Origin: Nitrososphaerota archaeon
Lineage (GTDB): Archaea; Thermoproteota; Nitrososphaeria; Nitrososphaerales; CADDZS01
Length of the DNA stretch: 5,994 nt
Reading direction: 5' to 3'
Assembly: GCA_027886795.1 (NCBI GenBank)
Contig: JAPCJU010000081.1
Coordinates: 1 to 5,994, forward strand
Positions 1 through 5,445 of this stretch are shown here, in pieces; within the stretch, counting starts at the first letter, position 1, and the number at the start of each line of letters is the position of its first letter. A program made the translations under genes and the position numbers. The notes beneath the pieces are model-generated. The model saw nothing but the letters and a program-made list of their open reading frames with translations, was not told where the DNA came from and made no database searches.

Positions 1-531
1 AAACCTGGTACGAATTCAGCGGATCTCCATTAGAGAAAGTGACATTCGGCCTCAGGTTGATGTGTATGTGAGACCATCAGGGGACACAGTCCAGTTGGAT
101 GCGAGTCCCGGCAGGTACACTATGATGCCTTGCTGATACTCCAGAGTGAGGTTTACTGCAACCAACGGCTGGTAAACAGTGTCTTCAAGCCAGTTGGGCC
201 ACGGGGATTCAAAAAGCGAATAAAGTTGGTTTAGATCATCGAACGGCCAGTAGACGTCGTCAATTGTCAGAGTGTCTCTAAAACTGGAAGTTGATGAAAA
301 GCTCGTTGATGCACTGGATGATACAATCGATGAACTAGAAGAACTTGTTGAGCTGGACGAGCTAGACGAAGATGTACTTGGAGATGATGTGGGGGTCGAT
401 GAGGTCGTGATTTGCATCGAAGATTGAATAGATGATGAAGAACTGGTTGTTGTCGAAGAAGAAACTGAAGTCGATTTTGAATTAGCTAGGAACGCATATC
501 CTCCTGCTCCTGCAGCGATGACTATTATCAC
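1..531 (-). CDS. ABC transporter solute-binding protein, family 5 (partial at the 3' end, frameshifted)
   Basis: This is the N-terminal part of a secreted or membrane-anchored binding protein for an ABC importer of the peptide/oligosaccharide (SBP_bac_5) class, acting outside the membrane. From the GTG at 531-529, residues 1-16 are hydrophobic, 18-84 are a Ser/Thr stalk and 86 onward is the binding domain. The motif W-T-V-S-P-D-G-L-T-Y-T (residues 147-157) is the family hallmark. The frame then hits TGA at 54-52. A one-base shift near 60 continues as N-L-R-P-N-V-T-F-S-N-G-D-P-L-N to the window edge, exactly what follows in this family, so one base is missing. The GTG start leaves no basic residues before the hydrophobic core. 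In-frame codons back to 588 add N-I-K-N-K-R but contain no ATG, GTG or TTG. Family assignment is firm; intactness and substrate are not. Its permease genes should lie beyond position 1. Confidence 0.8.
55..63 (-). other. Single-base frameshift site in the solute-binding protein gene
   Basis: Up to the ACA codon at 63-61 the minus strand reads S-P-D-G-L-T-Y-T. The existing frame then gives Ser-Thr-stop. Adding one T after that codon gives T-F-N-L-R-P-N-V-T-F, the normal family continuation, and that frame stays open for 19 codons to the window edge. No slippery heptamer lies here, so a real deletion or a sequence error is more likely than programmed frameshifting. Confidence 0.85.
280..480 (-). 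other. Ser/Thr-rich stalk (about 67 codons) of the solute-binding protein
   Basis: Residues 18-84 of the solute-binding protein are mostly Ser with scattered Thr and a few Pro, Ile, Ala, Val and Phe. They link the N-terminal hydrophobic segment to the binding domain. Such linkers are common in archaeal secreted binding proteins, where they usually act as extended, often O-glycosylated spacers through the S-layer. The Ser codons are mixed (TCA, TCT, TCC, TCG, AGT, AGC) rather than copies of one unit, which suggests selection on the protein rather than recent repeat slippage. Confidence 0.8.
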
Positions 532-633
532 GATGGCAACGATTACGGTCGCGGTCCTACTGATTGCGCGCTTATTTTTGATGTTTATTCAAACCCACCC
601 ATGTGACTAAGATACTTCCAAAGGCATTTCTGC

Positions 634-648
634 TGTTATTTATCAAAT
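634..648 (-). promoter_or_regulatory. Possible archaeal box A for the solute-binding protein gene
   Basis: Read on the minus strand, the bases here are AT-rich (TTTGATAAATAA-like) and lie about 50 bases upstream of the most N-terminal plausible codon of the solute-binding protein (588). That would leave a leader of about 25 bases from a start site near 613-615. It is the best box-A-like element in this direction, but the match is loose. Confidence 0.3.
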
Positions 649-692
649 TCTAGCCTTCCACACCATCGTGATTCCGTTTAGCAGACTAGAAT
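647..692. repeat. 7-bp inverted repeat in the divergent promoter region
   Basis: ATTCTAG at 647-653 is mirrored exactly by CTAGAAT at 686-692, with 32 bases between. The pair lies between the solute-binding protein gene and the DUF1512 operon, upstream of both candidate box A elements or overlapping the minus-strand one. It could be a pair of operator half-sites. A 7-bp match at this distance can also arise by chance. Confidence 0.25.
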
Positions 693-707
693 CGGAACAT
701 CTTGGTT

Positions 708-719
708 GGGGGTTTAAAG
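708..719 (+). promoter_or_regulatory. Candidate archaeal promoter (box A) of the DUF1512-ABC operon
   Basis: TTTAAA at 713-718 is preceded by a G-rich stretch that could hold the BRE. A start site about 25 bases downstream would fall near 740, leaving a leader of roughly 25-30 bases before the ATG at 768. No Shine-Dalgarno sequence precedes that ATG; the bases before it are A-rich. The position supports the ATG at 768 as start, because a TTG start at 702 would place the box inside the gene. Confidence 0.5.
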
Positions 720-767
720 TGCAATCCCTATATGCTTGGATGTCCAATACGCTCTTTGCGAAAAAAC

Positions 768-1880
768 ATGGCATTTACTATTGACGCCTCATTCATAAGC
801 ACGCTTGTGAACGTGCTTTACATAGGAACTTTCGTCGCCTTCTTCCTGTACGGGCAGAGATTCCAACTCGCATTCATGCAACGCGGGATCAAGGGTCAGG
901 TCTCTAAGCTGGACAGGATGCAGCTGGCCGCGAGGACCCGCCTCGTTGATTCGTTGAAAAAGTTCAGTGGGAATTCGGTAAAGCCCATCGACAATTCAGT
1001 CGATAGACTGCTCGGCAGTTTCGTTATTTCTCCGGTTAGCATGGACCCCTCCGGCATCGTGCCCAAGATGGAGCACATCCTCGACTCTGCGGACGAAAAT
1101 CTAAAGGGCGAAATAAGGAGAATTGCTCCCCAGGCTTCCGAACCAGAGATCCAGACTCTTTCCAACGTTGCCGAGATTGCAATCGGTCTGAACAACATGT
1201 TCAAGGTCGTGAGACACTTTTACATCCTCGGAAGCAAGCCGGGTGGGACTTACTCCCTCGTTCAGCTTCAGATGCTCATGCCTCAGCTGATGGAGGCTGC
1301 AGACGCTTACAGTTCAGCGATGAACGCGTTCGTAAACGGTCAGACTCTCGGGGATGGATTTGGACCACTGGTCGCCTCAGAACTGGTGGGGTCTATTGGG
1401 GGTTCAACGGGTATCTGGACAGAAACGGTGAAGGATACCGAGGTTGCGAAACTGGATTACCAAAACCACGTGACATACGTCATAAAGGCAAAGGGCCCGG
1501 GCGGAAACATAGGAAAACCAGGCCAGGCGATTCAGCAATTGATGAAGCAGGATCCGTCCATAAAGTACGTCCTGACCGTAGATGCCGCGCTGAAGCTCGA
1601 AGGCGAGGAGACTGGCTCGTTGGCTGAAGGTGTCGGCGCCGCTATTGGTGGCCCCGGCGTTGAGAGGTTCCGGATAGAAGAAACGGCGTCCTCAAACCAG
1701 ATCGAAATGCTCGCGCTCGTCGCGAAAATGTCGGAAAAAGAAGCGATAACTGAAATTCCAAAGTCCGTCAAAGACAGAGTCCCCTCGACGGTTGAAAGGA
1801 TTCGGAGCATTATCAGCGGACTACCCGAGGGCACGTCAATCATTATCGCTGGCATCGGGAACACGATGGGCGTTGCCTAA
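768..1880 (+). CDS. DUF1512 family protein (archaeal, function unknown)
   Basis: This is a 370-residue protein of the archaea-specific DUF1512 family, near the usual family length; its biochemical role is not known to me. I recognise it by the block P-V-S-M-D-P-S-G-I-V around residues 89-98, K-V-V-R-H-F-Y-I-L-G at 146-155, G-D-G-F-G-P-L-V-A at 196-204, G-P-G-G-N-I-G-K-P-G at 243-252 and the C-terminal A-G-I-G-N-T-M-G-V. One hydrophobic span (about 9-28) followed by Y-G-Q-R suggests an N-terminal membrane anchor with the rest cytoplasmic. The ATG at 768 is preferred because the span then starts at once and a box A lies 50 bases upstream; the frame is open back to a TTG at 702. The gene ends 17 bases before the ABC ATPase and is probably co-transcribed with it. 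The glycine-rich segments could bind a phosphorylated ligand, which is speculation. Confidence 0.9.
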   Translation: MAFTIDASFISTLVNVLYIGTFVAFFLYGQRFQLAFMQRGIKGQVSKLDRMQLAARTRLVDSLKKFSGNSVKPIDNSVDRLLGSFVISPVSMDPSGIVPKMEHILDSADENLKGEIRRIAPQASEPEIQTLSNVAEIAIGLNNMFKVVRHFYILGSKPGGTYSLVQLQMLMPQLMEAADAYSSAMNAFVNGQTLGDGFGPLVASELVGSIGGSTGIWTETVKDTEVAKLDYQNHVTYVIKAKGPGGNIGKPGQAIQQLMKQDPSIKYVLTVDAALKLEGEETGSLAEGVGAAIGGPGVERFRIEETASSNQIEMLALVAKMSEKEAITEIPKSVKDRVPSTVERIRSIISGLPEGTSIIIAGIGNTMGVA

Positions 1881-1897
1881 AACTCGACCAGCGGACA

Positions 1898-2644
1898 GTG
1901 CGGCGCGTGGCAGACCTTAACATACAAAATCTGACAAAGAAGTACGGACAAGTCGTCGCCCTAAATGACGTAACGCTAAGCATCGGCTCCGGGGAGATCG
2001 TGGGACTCCTGGGGCCGAACGGTGCTGGCAAGAGTACCCTGCTAAAGATCATAGTCGGGATCTTGAGGCCTACGAGCGGTTCGGTCGTCCTCGACGGCAT
2101 TGATGTTTTGAAAAACCCCGAATCCGCAAAGAGGATAATCGGGTATCTCCCGGAGAACGCCGCGCTGTACACAGGCCTCACCGTCACGGAATTCTTGCAG
2201 TTCGTCGGAAAAATTAGAGCAGTCGCCGACTCCGATCTAGATTCCAAGATTTCCGAGGCTTTGAAGGCTTTCGATATCGAAGAAAAGAAAAATTCGCTCG
2301 TGGGAAGCCTCTCGAAGGGGACAAAGCAGAAGGTGGCCATAATTGCATCAACGCTCCACGAACCGAGGTTTCTCGTGCTGGATGAGCCGCTGAGCGGCCT
2401 CGATCCTAAGACACAGAGGTTTGTAAACCACTGGATTTCGAGTACGGCAGAAAAGGGAGTTACAGTCTTCCTCTCGACGCACAACCTGGACATCGCACAA
2501 GACTATGCGAGCAAAATTGCAATCATCGACAGGGGAAAGATCGCAGCCGTCGGGGAACTGAATTCTCTTCGCAAGATTGCAAACGCGAAATACGATGCGA
2601 AATTGGACGACGTATTCCTGAAACTTACCAGCGAATCAAGTTAG
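1898..2644 (+). CDS. ABC transporter ATP-binding protein (ABC-2 type exporter class)
   Basis: This 248-residue cytoplasmic ATPase should power the permease encoded 9 bases downstream. The Walker A motif G-P-N-G-A-G-K-S-T is at residues 39-47, the Q-loop region Y-L-P-E at 83-86, the signature L-S-K-G-T at 138-142, the Walker B F-L-V-L-D-E at 158-163 with catalytic E163, a D-loop G-L-D at 167-169, and the H-loop histidine is H195. Glu in place of the Q-loop Gln and the loose signature are both common in ABC-2 (CcmA/NatA-like) ATPases, so it should be active. The start is the GTG at 1898; a second GTG at 1907 gives M-A-D-L-N-I and is equally plausible, and neither has a clear Shine-Dalgarno site. 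The substrate cannot be inferred. The family is certain; the exporter role rests on the partner. Confidence 0.95.
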   Translation: MRRVADLNIQNLTKKYGQVVALNDVTLSIGSGEIVGLLGPNGAGKSTLLKIIVGILRPTSGSVVLDGIDVLKNPESAKRIIGYLPENAALYTGLTVTEFLQFVGKIRAVADSDLDSKISEALKAFDIEEKKNSLVGSLSKGTKQKVAIIASTLHEPRFLVLDEPLSGLDPKTQRFVNHWISSTAEKGVTVFLSTHNLDIAQDYASKIAIIDRGKIAAVGELNSLRKIANAKYDAKLDDVFLKLTSESS

Positions 2645-2653
2645 TGAAGTAAA

Positions 2654-4261
2654 GTGAATTTCGGGCGGAACGTCTGGATTCTGCTGAGGTACTGGGTGAA
2701 GGGGAGGTTTTCCAGAACTACCCTGATAGCAATTCTCCTTGGCGAAATAGCATTCTCCATCTTTGTCCTTTTTGCCGGAAGTACGTTTCTTTCTTTTTCA
2801 AGCAGGTTCGGACAGGGAGGAGCTCAGATAACGGAAGTCTCCTGGAGCCTAGTCCTCGGTTTTTACCTGATCGGACTGGTACAGAGCGGATTCAGCGGCG
2901 CTGGACTGCCGGTGAGCTCTGCAGACGTCGACTATGTGTTTACCTCCCCGGTGAAGACTAGCGAAATGTTCGCGGCAAAGATATTGCTGAATTCGATTGC
3001 AGTGCTGTTTTCCTTTCCTCCAATATTCCTCTTGTATCTCAGGTCGACATTCTTCTACGGAACACCGGCGGTCACGGCGATAGCTGCGGGATTCATTACT
3101 GTCGTATTTTTCCTGATGGGCTTGCTGTTGAGCGCTGATGTTACTCTCGCGCTGAGAGCAAATACGGGGAGACGGATGACAGCTGTAAAGTACGGGTTCA
3201 TGGGTGCGATTCTTGTCCTCAGCTTGATCCCCATCGCGCTGGTAATTCCAGGTGCGCAAACCTCCTTCTTGTCGAATTTCATCAGGTTGCTCCCGAGCGG
3301 AACCGTTGCAGAGATAACTGTGGGTCTGGTGGGCGGGCTTGCAATCAGCCTCGAAAGATACATTTTCGATTTATCCATTCTGTCAGCTTGGCTCGTGATG
3401 CTTTTGTTCATCGGGACCCGGCTATCTCAAAGGCAGTTCTACGAGCTCCTCCAAGTCACGGACTCTTCGCAGGTGGATCAAAGCAAAGACCACGTAGAAG
3501 TGTCGAAGCTTAACCCGCAGGGGCGATCAGTCTGGTCGGTTGTCAGGACGAAGGAGCGGATCCTGATGAACAGGACGAAGGAGGGAAGGGGTCAGGTGTT
3601 TAGCGCCCTAATTTTGTCGGTGTTTCTTGTTGTGTACGCTCTCGCCGGGACATTCACTTCCTCTCCAACATCGTTCTTGTTCATTTTATCTATCATCGGA
3701 TCCTTCGGTTCTGGTAACGCGATGAGCTGGATTGAAAAAGAAAGACTCTGGATTCTCAAGACTTCATCCATAAGTCTGCGGAGGTACGTGAAGCAGGTTT
3801 TCATCGCGCGAGTTACTCCGCTTCTGCTTTATCTGACCCCTGCAATCGCTGCCGTCGGAGCTCTCCTGATAGCGTCAAACATCGGGAAACCTGAGACTCT
3901 GCTCGGCATATCGCTCGCCCTCAGCGGATCAATACAGATCGCGGCGATAACAATGGGCGGCAGCATGTACTTTGCGTCTAAATTCGCCCAGAGTTCAACG
4001 GACGACATAATCTCCTTGCAGGCCCAAGACATGACTAACATCAAGAGAATCGTCTTACAAACGGTGATCAACCTGATAATGGTTGGACCTCTGATGGTCC
4101 TTGTTCTCGCAGGTGGCTGGCTCACGGGGATTTTTGGCGTGGGATCAATTATTCCGATCGGAGTGTTTCTTTCGATGGTCGGCGTATCCTACACTGTCCT
4201 CTTGCTCAACGTCATTTTAAATGGAGCCGGAGATTCAATCAATAAAAGAGAGGATCTGTAA
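2654..4261 (+). CDS. ABC-2 type exporter permease, about 12 membrane spans
   Basis: This 535-residue integral membrane protein is the permease partner of the ATPase just upstream (9-base gap, GTG start). I see about 12 hydrophobic spans, near residues 22-48, 63-84, 108-129, 138-167, 180-200, 231-254, 316-333, 340-354, 385-408, 414-435, 471-492 and 497-522. A polar cytoplasmic stretch at about 255-312 divides it into two halves. Each half carries a similar acidic/T-S motif after its second span: D-V-D-Y-V-F-T-S-P-V (91-100) and E-R-L-W-I-L-K-T-S-S-I (363-373). This is the pattern of large archaeal and bacterial ABC_tran_2/ABC_export-type permeases, where the segment probably contacts the ATPase. 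A fused pair of permease domains would explain why there is only one permease gene. The substrate is unknown; export of a lipid, peptide or drug-like molecule is possible. Confidence 0.85.
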   Translation: MNFGRNVWILLRYWVKGRFSRTTLIAILLGEIAFSIFVLFAGSTFLSFSSRFGQGGAQITEVSWSLVLGFYLIGLVQSGFSGAGLPVSSADVDYVFTSPVKTSEMFAAKILLNSIAVLFSFPPIFLLYLRSTFFYGTPAVTAIAAGFITVVFFLMGLLLSADVTLALRANTGRRMTAVKYGFMGAILVLSLIPIALVIPGAQTSFLSNFIRLLPSGTVAEITVGLVGGLAISLERYIFDLSILSAWLVMLLFIGTRLSQRQFYELLQVTDSSQVDQSKDHVEVSKLNPQGRSVWSVVRTKERILMNRTKEGRGQVFSALILSVFLVVYALAGTFTSSPTSFLFILSIIGSFGSGNAMSWIEKERLWILKTSSISLRRYVKQVFIARVTPLLLYLTPAIAAVGALLIASNIGKPETLLGISLALSGSIQIAAITMGGSMYFASKFAQSSTDDIISLQAQDMTNIKRIVLQTVINLIMVGPLMVLVLAGGWLTGIFGVGSIIPIGVFLSMVGVSYTVLLLNVILNGAGDSINKREDL

Positions 4262-4269
4262 CTGGGAAC

Positions 4270-4308
4270 TTTTCTTTAACATCTTTGGAAGAATTCGTCT
4301 TTTGTTTT
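4270..4308 (+). terminator. T-rich termination region after the ABC operon
   Basis: Two oligo-T tracts follow the permease stop codon: TTTTCTTT at 4270-4277 and TTTTGTTTT at 4300-4308. Archaeal RNA polymerase terminates at such tracts without needing a hairpin, and I see none here. Their place between the operon and the next gene's promoter makes this the likely 3' end of the DUF1512-ABC transcript. Confidence 0.5.
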
Positions 4309-4344
4309 CATCCGTGGTCAAAATTCGCAATCAATCAGACAAAG

Positions 4345-4366
4345 ACTTTATCGGGTGAAAAATTAT
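4345..4366 (+). promoter_or_regulatory. Candidate box A for the DinB-like gene
   Basis: Two AT-rich elements precede the TTG at 4387. CTTTATC at 4346-4352 would give a start site near 4375 and a short leader. AAAAATTAT at 4358-4366 is centred about 25 bases from the TTG and would give a leaderless transcript. Either fits archaeal spacing; I cannot choose between them. Confidence 0.4.
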
Positions 4367-4386
4367 CCTTATTCCAGTAACGTAAT

Positions 4387-4881
4387 TTGGAAATCAGATA
4401 CCTTTACGACTATTCGCGAGCCGTACGGCGACGCTTTGCGAACAAGTTTTCTGAACTTCCGTGGGAGGACGTCTCCAAGAACAGGGAAGCCAGTTTCTAC
4501 TCCATGAAAAATGTACTATTGCACGCCATCGATAACGAAGACTGGATTGTCAACTATGCAATCTTAGGGCGGACAAAGGATTACTCAAAAAGAAAATCGG
4601 ATGAGTACACTAGCATGCAGATGATCCTTGATCATCTCGCTGAAGTTGAGAAAAAGACAATCGCGTACTTTTCATCCGCAACAGAAACTGAGTTCAAAAG
4701 GCACGTCGATTTCGAGCTCTCTTCCGGGAAAAAGTTTGATCTTACCGTGGAGGAATGCCTGATCCAGTCGTTCACGGAGCAGCTGTATCACCTGGGAGAA
4801 GTAATTTGTCTACTGTGGGAAGATGACATCGAACCTCCGCCAATGCAGTGGTTTTACAACCGACCAAATATTACAGTCTAA
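4387..4881 (+). CDS. DinB/YfiT-like metal-binding four-helix bundle protein
   Basis: This 164-residue soluble protein resembles the DinB superfamily, whose members hold a divalent metal with conserved histidines. Characterised relatives include thiol-dependent S-transferases and damage-inducible proteins. The pattern L-L-H-A-I-D-N-E-D-W at residues 44-53 gives the first ligand H46. The last-helix pattern F-T-E-Q-L-Y-H-L-G-E (129-138) gives H135, with E131 where many members have a second His, so the site would be His-Glu-His. The tail E-P-P-P-M resembles archaeal members of the family. An in-frame stop (TAA at 4378-4380) lies just upstream and the first ATG codons are far inside the fold, so TTG at 4387 is the only sensible start. 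It seems to be its own unit after the ABC operon. The exact reaction is unknown. Confidence 0.75.
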   Translation: MEIRYLYDYSRAVRRRFANKFSELPWEDVSKNREASFYSMKNVLLHAIDNEDWIVNYAILGRTKDYSKRKSDEYTSMQMILDHLAEVEKKTIAYFSSATETEFKRHVDFELSSGKKFDLTVEECLIQSFTEQLYHLGEVICLLWEDDIEPPPMQWFYNRPNITV

Positions 4882-4903
4882 AAATGATCGACAATCGGAT
4901 TGT
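4880..4903 (-). terminator. Possible terminator of the YCII-like gene (small palindrome then T-run)
   Basis: The 13-base palindrome ACAATC-G-GATTGT at 4891-4903 is followed, on the minus strand, by TTTTT at 4884-4880, which overlaps the end of the convergent DinB-like gene. It could end the minus-strand transcript. The hairpin would be only about 5 pairs with a 3-base loop, so the T-run is the stronger evidence. Confidence 0.3.
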
Positions 4904-4948
4904 TGGCGATTAATTTGCTGCTCAGACGAATCGGGACTGCAACACAGC

Positions 4949-5248
4949 TCACATAGCGAGCTCTTTCATGCCTTCATAACTGTCTTTGAAACTACCTAGC
5001 GGGTGTACCTCCCTTTCGACCAAGAGATTGCTCGGCGATTCGAAAAAGATCTCACCCATCTCTTCAATAGTTGACGTTTCGAGGACGTAAAAGTCTCCAA
5101 CTATATCGAGAAAAGGTCCTCCTGAAACGATTTTGCCGTTCTTCTCTAGATCAATCTTGTATTTTAGATCCTCGCCAGCAAGTTTTGCAAATTCGATTGA
5201 ATCTGTCATAGTGCCAGGCCTAATTTTTTCCACAACTAAGAACTTCAT
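4949..5248 (-). CDS. Small YCII/muconolactone-isomerase-like alpha/beta-barrel protein
   Basis: This 99-residue soluble protein starts at an ATG (5248-5246). It begins M-K-F-L-V-V-E, has K-I-V-S-G-G-P-F near residues 39-46, V-L-E-T-S-T-I-E-E at 55-63 and ends after V-H-P-L-G-S-F (81-87). The alternating strands and helices, the length and the P-L-G-x-F ending fit the dimeric ferredoxin-like barrel group that includes YCII and muconolactone delta-isomerase. Many archaeal members have no known substrate, and a true aromatic-degradation role is unsupported because no pathway genes lie nearby. It converges on the DinB-like gene and is divergent from the zinc-ribbon gene. A good box A sits about 28 bases ahead of the ATG, so the mRNA is probably leaderless. 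Confidence 0.7.
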   Translation of the reverse strand: MKFLVVEKIRPGTMTDSIEFAKLAGEDLKYKIDLEKNGKIVSGGPFLDIVGDFYVLETSTIEEMGEIFFESPSNLLVEREVHPLGSFKDSYEGMKELAM

Positions 5249-5271
5249 AACCTGCGTAAAATCGGGTCCTA

Positions 5272-5286
5272 GTATTATGCTTTTTT
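5272..5286 (-). promoter_or_regulatory. Box A and BRE-like element of the YCII-like gene
   Basis: On the minus strand, an A-rich BRE-like run (CAAAAAAG) leads directly into CATAATACT, centred about 28 bases upstream of the ATG at 5248. This is the classical spacing for a leaderless archaeal transcript, and no Shine-Dalgarno sequence is present before the ATG. It is the clearest promoter in the window. Confidence 0.5.
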
Positions 5287-5362
5287 GAATTCCCGGGTTT
5301 CCGAACCATCATCGAACACAAAAATGGATTAACTATGAGCACTAGCGCTCAAACAAGGCTCT

Positions 5363-5374
5363 AAAACTTAAAAC
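5363..5374 (+). promoter_or_regulatory. Possible box A for the zinc-ribbon gene
   Basis: An AT-rich stretch (AAAACTTAAAAC) lies within the divergent spacer between the YCII-like and zinc-ribbon genes. Transcription would begin near 5395, leaving about 50 bases before the ATG at 5446 or about 15-20 before the in-frame TTG codons at 5410 and 5416. No other good box A is closer to the ATG. Confidence 0.35.
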
Positions 5375-5445
5375 TGAGCCGCCCGGTTCAGAGAGCGCGA
5401 TATCTGAATTTGGTTTTGCGCGATTTTGTCAAAAACTTTGACGAC

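Noticed and set aside
52..63. Programmed ribosomal frameshift in the solute-binding gene
   Set aside because: There is no slippery heptamer and no clear downstream structure, and family 5 binding proteins are not known to use recoding.
702..767. N-terminal extension of the DUF1512 protein from a TTG at 702
   Set aside because: The extra 22 residues are not membrane- or family-like, the likely box A lies inside them, and the ATG at 768 places the membrane span right at the N-terminus, as expected.
1843..2493. Long minus-strand open frame opposite the ABC ATPase
   Set aside because: It mirrors a clearly coding plus-strand ATPase; its composition (Ser, Phe, Arg and Cys rich) and lack of motifs mark it as an antisense shadow.
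1..4261. Treating the solute-binding protein as a component of the neighbouring ABC transporter
   Set aside because: It is divergent, and family 5 binding proteins serve importers with a different permease type, whereas this permease and ATPase are of the ABC-2 exporter class, which needs no binding protein.
4387..5248. DinB-like and YCII-like genes as a toxin-antitoxin or defence pair
   Set aside because: They are convergent, each has its own promoter, and both belong to common housekeeping-type families with no toxin or antitoxin features.
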